The notes under the pieces were generated by a model. It did not search any database, had not been told where the DNA came from, and worked only from the letters and a program-made list of their open reading frames with translations. This document shows, piece by piece, positions 14,730 to 16,800 of a stretch of DNA of 16,800 nt (position 1 is the first letter of the stretch; every line of letters starts with the position of its first letter). Source of the DNA: Thiotrichaceae bacterium (lineage in GTDB: Bacteria > Pseudomonadota > Gammaproteobacteria > SZUA-229); the NCBI GenBank assembly GCA_002746365.1, contig NVWZ01000004.1:1-16800 (forward strand), read 5' to 3'. The translations under genes were made by a program, and so were the position numbers.

Positions 14730-15844
14730 TTTCCCAGACCTCCCATAGTCTTGGAAATTTCATGATCAGTCAGATCACTATAACTATCGGCAATCGAATT
14801 AGGCGTAATTTCTCGATAGTTATCTGTAGTCTCAAGCTTGATTTTTTCAGATTTTTGATCACGATACAGTGTATGAAACCGTACATAATCATCCTTGCCT
14901 TTATCCGCCAACAGATCAAACCATTTGAGTAGCACATAATCATGAGTTGCGATAATAATTTGCTGCCCCTTACGTGAAAGCTCTAATATGATATCCACAA
15001 GCATCTGCATCAGCTTGGGATTCATATTGGATTCAGGTTCATCCCATAGTAGTGGCCCGTTAACGCCTGTGCCGATTGCCTGGTTCTCCAATAGCCGCTG
15101 AAGTACACCAATTTTTCGATACCCCTCAGCAGTCATGGTGGCGGACAAGCTGTGCTTGCTGGATGGAGCAAAGTAAGACTTGCTTGCATGCTTATCCTTG
15201 TAGTCCTTATATACACCTTCTTTGAAGCAAACCGTTGTGTCGTCAAATAAAAATTGCCCACCCAATTGATTGGTGATTGCCTCTCGGAACCAAACTGTTT
15301 TTTCCTCAACTTCGTCTCTCTGCTGTTCAAGCAGCTTGTCTGTAAGATCGAAGTAGGTCATATCAAACAATCGGTTCAGCGTGGCTGGGTCAGAATTCTC
15401 ATTTGAAATCCCATCAAGAAAGGAAAGAACCTCTTTTGCTGGGAGATAGACCGCACCTTGGGAAAATGGCGTTTTATGATTACCCTTAACCTGTACTTTA
15501 CTGGATCTGGATGTAAATTCAGCACCTAGTTGACCACTTGATGTGAATTCCGCAGTAATTTCTGCTTTCCCACTACCACCACGGTTATACAGTTCACCAA
15601 GTTTGTTTTCAGTAGGCTTATAAACATGTATCAATCTATCGGTGAGCACCTGCTCTACTTTCGATTTTGTTATCTTTTCATCTCCAGAGAATGCCGTGCC
15701 TGTGGTGCTTAGAACATAAGCAGCTTTTAACAACTGGGTTTTACCGCAACTATTTTCTCCAATAATAACGTTAACCTTTGGTGAGAAATCTATTGATAAC
15801 TTTTCAAAGGCAGCAAAGTTGTTTAGTGTAATTTTATCGAGCAT
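14726..15844 (-). CDS. RecF/SMC-like AAA ATPase embedded in the BREX operon
   Basis: A 372-aa ABC-type ATPase of the AAA15/AAA21 kind. It opens with the typical MLDKITLNNFAAFEKLSIDF strand pattern, then Walker A GENSCGKT (29-36), a signature-like segment near SATMTAEGYRKIG (234-246), Walker B LLWDEPES (265-272) with catalytic Glu269 or nearby, and the H-loop His301 in IIIATHD. All ATPase elements are present. It is too short to carry a fused TOPRIM nuclease, so it is not a full OLD or GajA protein. It overlaps the nuclease-like gene by 4 bp and starts 8 bp after brxC. Such ATPases commonly sense phage or DNA ends and switch on a linked effector. With the next gene it may form a two-protein accessory defence unit inside BREX; that function is inferred. 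Confidence 0.88.
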   Translation of the reverse strand: MLDKITLNNFAAFEKLSIDFSPKVNVIIGENSCGKTQLLKAAYVLSTTGTAFSGDEKITKSKVEQVLTDRLIHVYKPTENKLGELYNRGGSGKAEITAEFTSSGQLGAEFTSRSSKVQVKGNHKTPFSQGAVYLPAKEVLSFLDGISNENSDPATLNRLFDMTYFDLTDKLLEQQRDEVEEKTVWFREAITNQLGGQFLFDDTTVCFKEGVYKDYKDKHASKSYFAPSSKHSLSATMTAEGYRKIGVLQRLLENQAIGTGVNGPLLWDEPESNMNPKLMQMLVDIILELSRKGQQIIIATHDYVLLKWFDLLADKGKDDYVRFHTLYRDQKSEKIKLETTDNYREITPNSIADSYSDLTDHEISKTMGGLGK

Positions 15845-15852
15845 CAGTAATC

Positions 15853-16800
15853 TTATGTCTGTATACGTTTGCCTTTACCTATTTCAGCAAGTAAAGCTTC
15901 ACGTAATTGTTTCAAATAGAGATCAACATCTGCTTCATTTGCAAGCCATGCCTTATCAAAATCAACGATGATTTTTCTGGTGGATATATATTCAATTTCT
16001 GTCTCAGCGACACCCCCAGTAGAGCCACCTGACACCTCACTAGTTTCCGTATTATCTTCATTTGTAGCCTTTTCCACAGGCGTTGCCATTCCAACCATTT
16101 TTGCTAACAGAGTTTGATAGCCCTGCTCTTCAAAAAAGCGAATCGAGTCGTTAATTACAGCGATAAGTGTTTGTTGATTTACACGATCGATCAAATCACT
16201 AAACGGTGCATCAAGCTCAGTTTTTTGAGCTTCTTGAAGTACACTATACTCATCCATACTATGCAATCGTGACTGCATTCCTTCTAGTATTTTTAATGTT
16301 TCTGTGCGTTTTTCCTGTATCTTTTTATCAACTTTTGTTTTCAGCTCATCAAGTTGTGTTTTCAGATTTTGTATCTTATTGCCTTTGTAACAAGAAGGAT
16401 CGACCAATACGGTTTTAATCTGCCCGATGGTGTCGTCTTTCACATAGATAAAGTTGGCCTCTTGTGCCTGCAAAAATTCTTTGCCATGTTTGTATATATC
16501 TTTCTGCGGACCACTCATGAACTTTTTAATCGGGTCTATGACACTTTCTTTTACATCCAGAAGATTATCTTCATTATTTAACAGTTCTGTTAGATACCAG
16601 GTATAGGGTTTTCCGTTTACAGATTCCAGCTGCTCGACAACGGGTACGAGTGAATTGAGAAATGGATACTGCATCGATTCTGCAACAAGAAGATTAAGTT
16701 CACCTATCAGCTTTTGGAATGCTGTACCTGTATCCTTTCCAAGAACTTTTGCTTCGCTTGATTGTGGTGGAGCATCGAAGAAATCTTCATAAAATTCTTT
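15853..16800 (-). CDS. brxC: BREX P-loop protein BrxC, C-terminal 315 residues (5' end outside the window)
   Basis: The frame stays open from the stop (TAA, 15855-15853) to base 16800. A frame beginning at the Met at 16674 would be artificial: 42 more codons in phase (KEFYEDFFDAPPQ onward) precede it, and BrxC is normally about 1,200 aa. The visible part has a long Lys/Glu-rich coiled coil (QNLKTQLDELKTKVDKKIQ and onward), a low-complexity Asn/Thr/Ser/Gly stretch, and the characteristic BrxC end: EYISTRKIIVDFDKAWLANEADVDLYLKQL then REALLAEIGKGKRIQ. The Walker motifs lie beyond the window. BrxC is a large ATPase needed for BREX defence. It is followed 8 bp later by the embedded ATPase rather than directly by pglX. 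Confidence 0.93.
   Translation of the reverse strand, partial: KEFYEDFFDAPPQSSEAKVLGKDTGTAFQKLIGELNLLVAESMQYPFLNSLVPVVEQLESVNGKPYTWYLTELLNNEDNLLDVKESVIDPIKKFMSGPQKDIYKHGKEFLQAQEANFIYVKDDTIGQIKTVLVDPSCYKGNKIQNLKTQLDELKTKVDKKIQEKRTETLKILEGMQSRLHSMDEYSVLQEAQKTELDAPFSDLIDRVNQQTLIAVINDSIRFFEEQGYQTLLAKMVGMATPVEKATNEDNTETSEVSGGSTGGVAETEIEYISTRKIIVDFDKAWLANEADVDLYLKQLREALLAEIGKGKRIQT

Larger units (their letters stand above)
4867..16800 (-). other. Type 1 BREX defence operon, distal part
   Basis: Seven consecutive minus-strand genes form one operon: brxC (partial), ATPase, nuclease-like protein, pglX, pglZ, brxL and a 421-aa unknown. Gaps run from a 4-bp overlap to 15 bp. The order brxC, pglX, pglZ, brxL is that of type 1 BREX; brxA and brxB should lie beyond 16800. 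BREX methylates host DNA at a non-palindromic adenine site and stops phage replication without obvious cutting of phage DNA. The extra pair between brxC and pglX and the gene after brxL are additions to the core set. Confidence 0.93.

Noticed and set aside
14726..15844. Gabija GajA, OLD nuclease or PARIS AriA identity for the ATPase
   Set aside because: The protein ends soon after the H-loop and has no TOPRIM domain; the neighbour is neither a UvrD-like helicase nor a DUF4435 protein.
15853..16674. A complete 273-aa gene starting at Met 16674
   Set aside because: The frame remains open for 42 further codons to the window edge, with BrxC-like sequence and no ribosome site at 16674, so it is the C-terminus of brxC.
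1..16800. CRISPR arrays, tRNA or rRNA genes, IS elements, replication origin iterons
   Set aside because: No regularly spaced repeats, cloverleaf sequences, transposase motifs or tandem iterons were seen on reading both strands.

Overview
The window looks like an accessory or mobile region of a gammaproteobacterium. The CsrA paralog is close to gammaproteobacterial CsrA, and the other genes (tyrosine recombinase, ParDE, a KfrA-type coiled-coil DNA-binding protein, BREX phage defence) are typical mobile-element cargo. Most of the DNA is AT-rich, with two abrupt changes in base composition (near 3711 and inside pglX). No rRNA, tRNA, IS element or CRISPR array was seen. The genus cannot be fixed from the sequence.

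Left part (1-3403, all minus strand). In transcription order: parD, parE, a 106-aa cysteine-rich unknown, a DUF4262-like protein, a 174-aa unknown, a tyrosine recombinase, csrA, and the start of an unknown gene that leaves the window. Gaps are 0-52 bp, with three one-base stop/start overlaps (TAATG twice, TGATG once). The block could therefore be one transcript from the promoter/operator in front of parD.

Middle (3404-4866). The 367-bp gap between the divergent parD and kfrA-like genes holds the parDE promoter, several inverted repeats and a possible 48-aa membrane peptide. The kfrA-like gene is the only convincing plus-strand gene. It converges on the BREX operon across 76 bp containing a perfect palindrome.

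Right part (4867-16800, all minus strand). This is the distal part of a type 1 BREX operon. In transcription order: brxC (C-terminal end only), a RecF/SMC-like ATPase, a small protein with a PD-(D/E)XK-like motif, pglX, pglZ, brxL, and a 421-aa unknown. Gaps are 0-15 bp or short overlaps. brxA, brxB and the operon promoter should lie beyond 16800. PglX (adenine methyltransferase), PglZ (alkaline-phosphatase fold), BrxC (large P-loop ATPase) and BrxL (AAA+) are core BREX proteins that mark host DNA and block phage replication.

Three things make this BREX locus non-standard. (1) BrxL has its AAA+ core, but the expected C-terminal Lon-type Ser/Lys protease domain is replaced by a low-complexity linker and a domain resembling the phospholipase-D-like C-terminal domain of the ESCRT-associated protein MITD1. 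(2) The next gene encodes a 421-aa protein whose N-terminus also looks like a PLD fold, with the HKD catalytic His and Lys replaced. (3) An ATPase plus nuclease-like pair is inserted with no spare bases between brxC and pglX. Together these suggest a BREX variant with a different effector end and a nested two-gene module. These readings are domain inference by eye and need profile searches.
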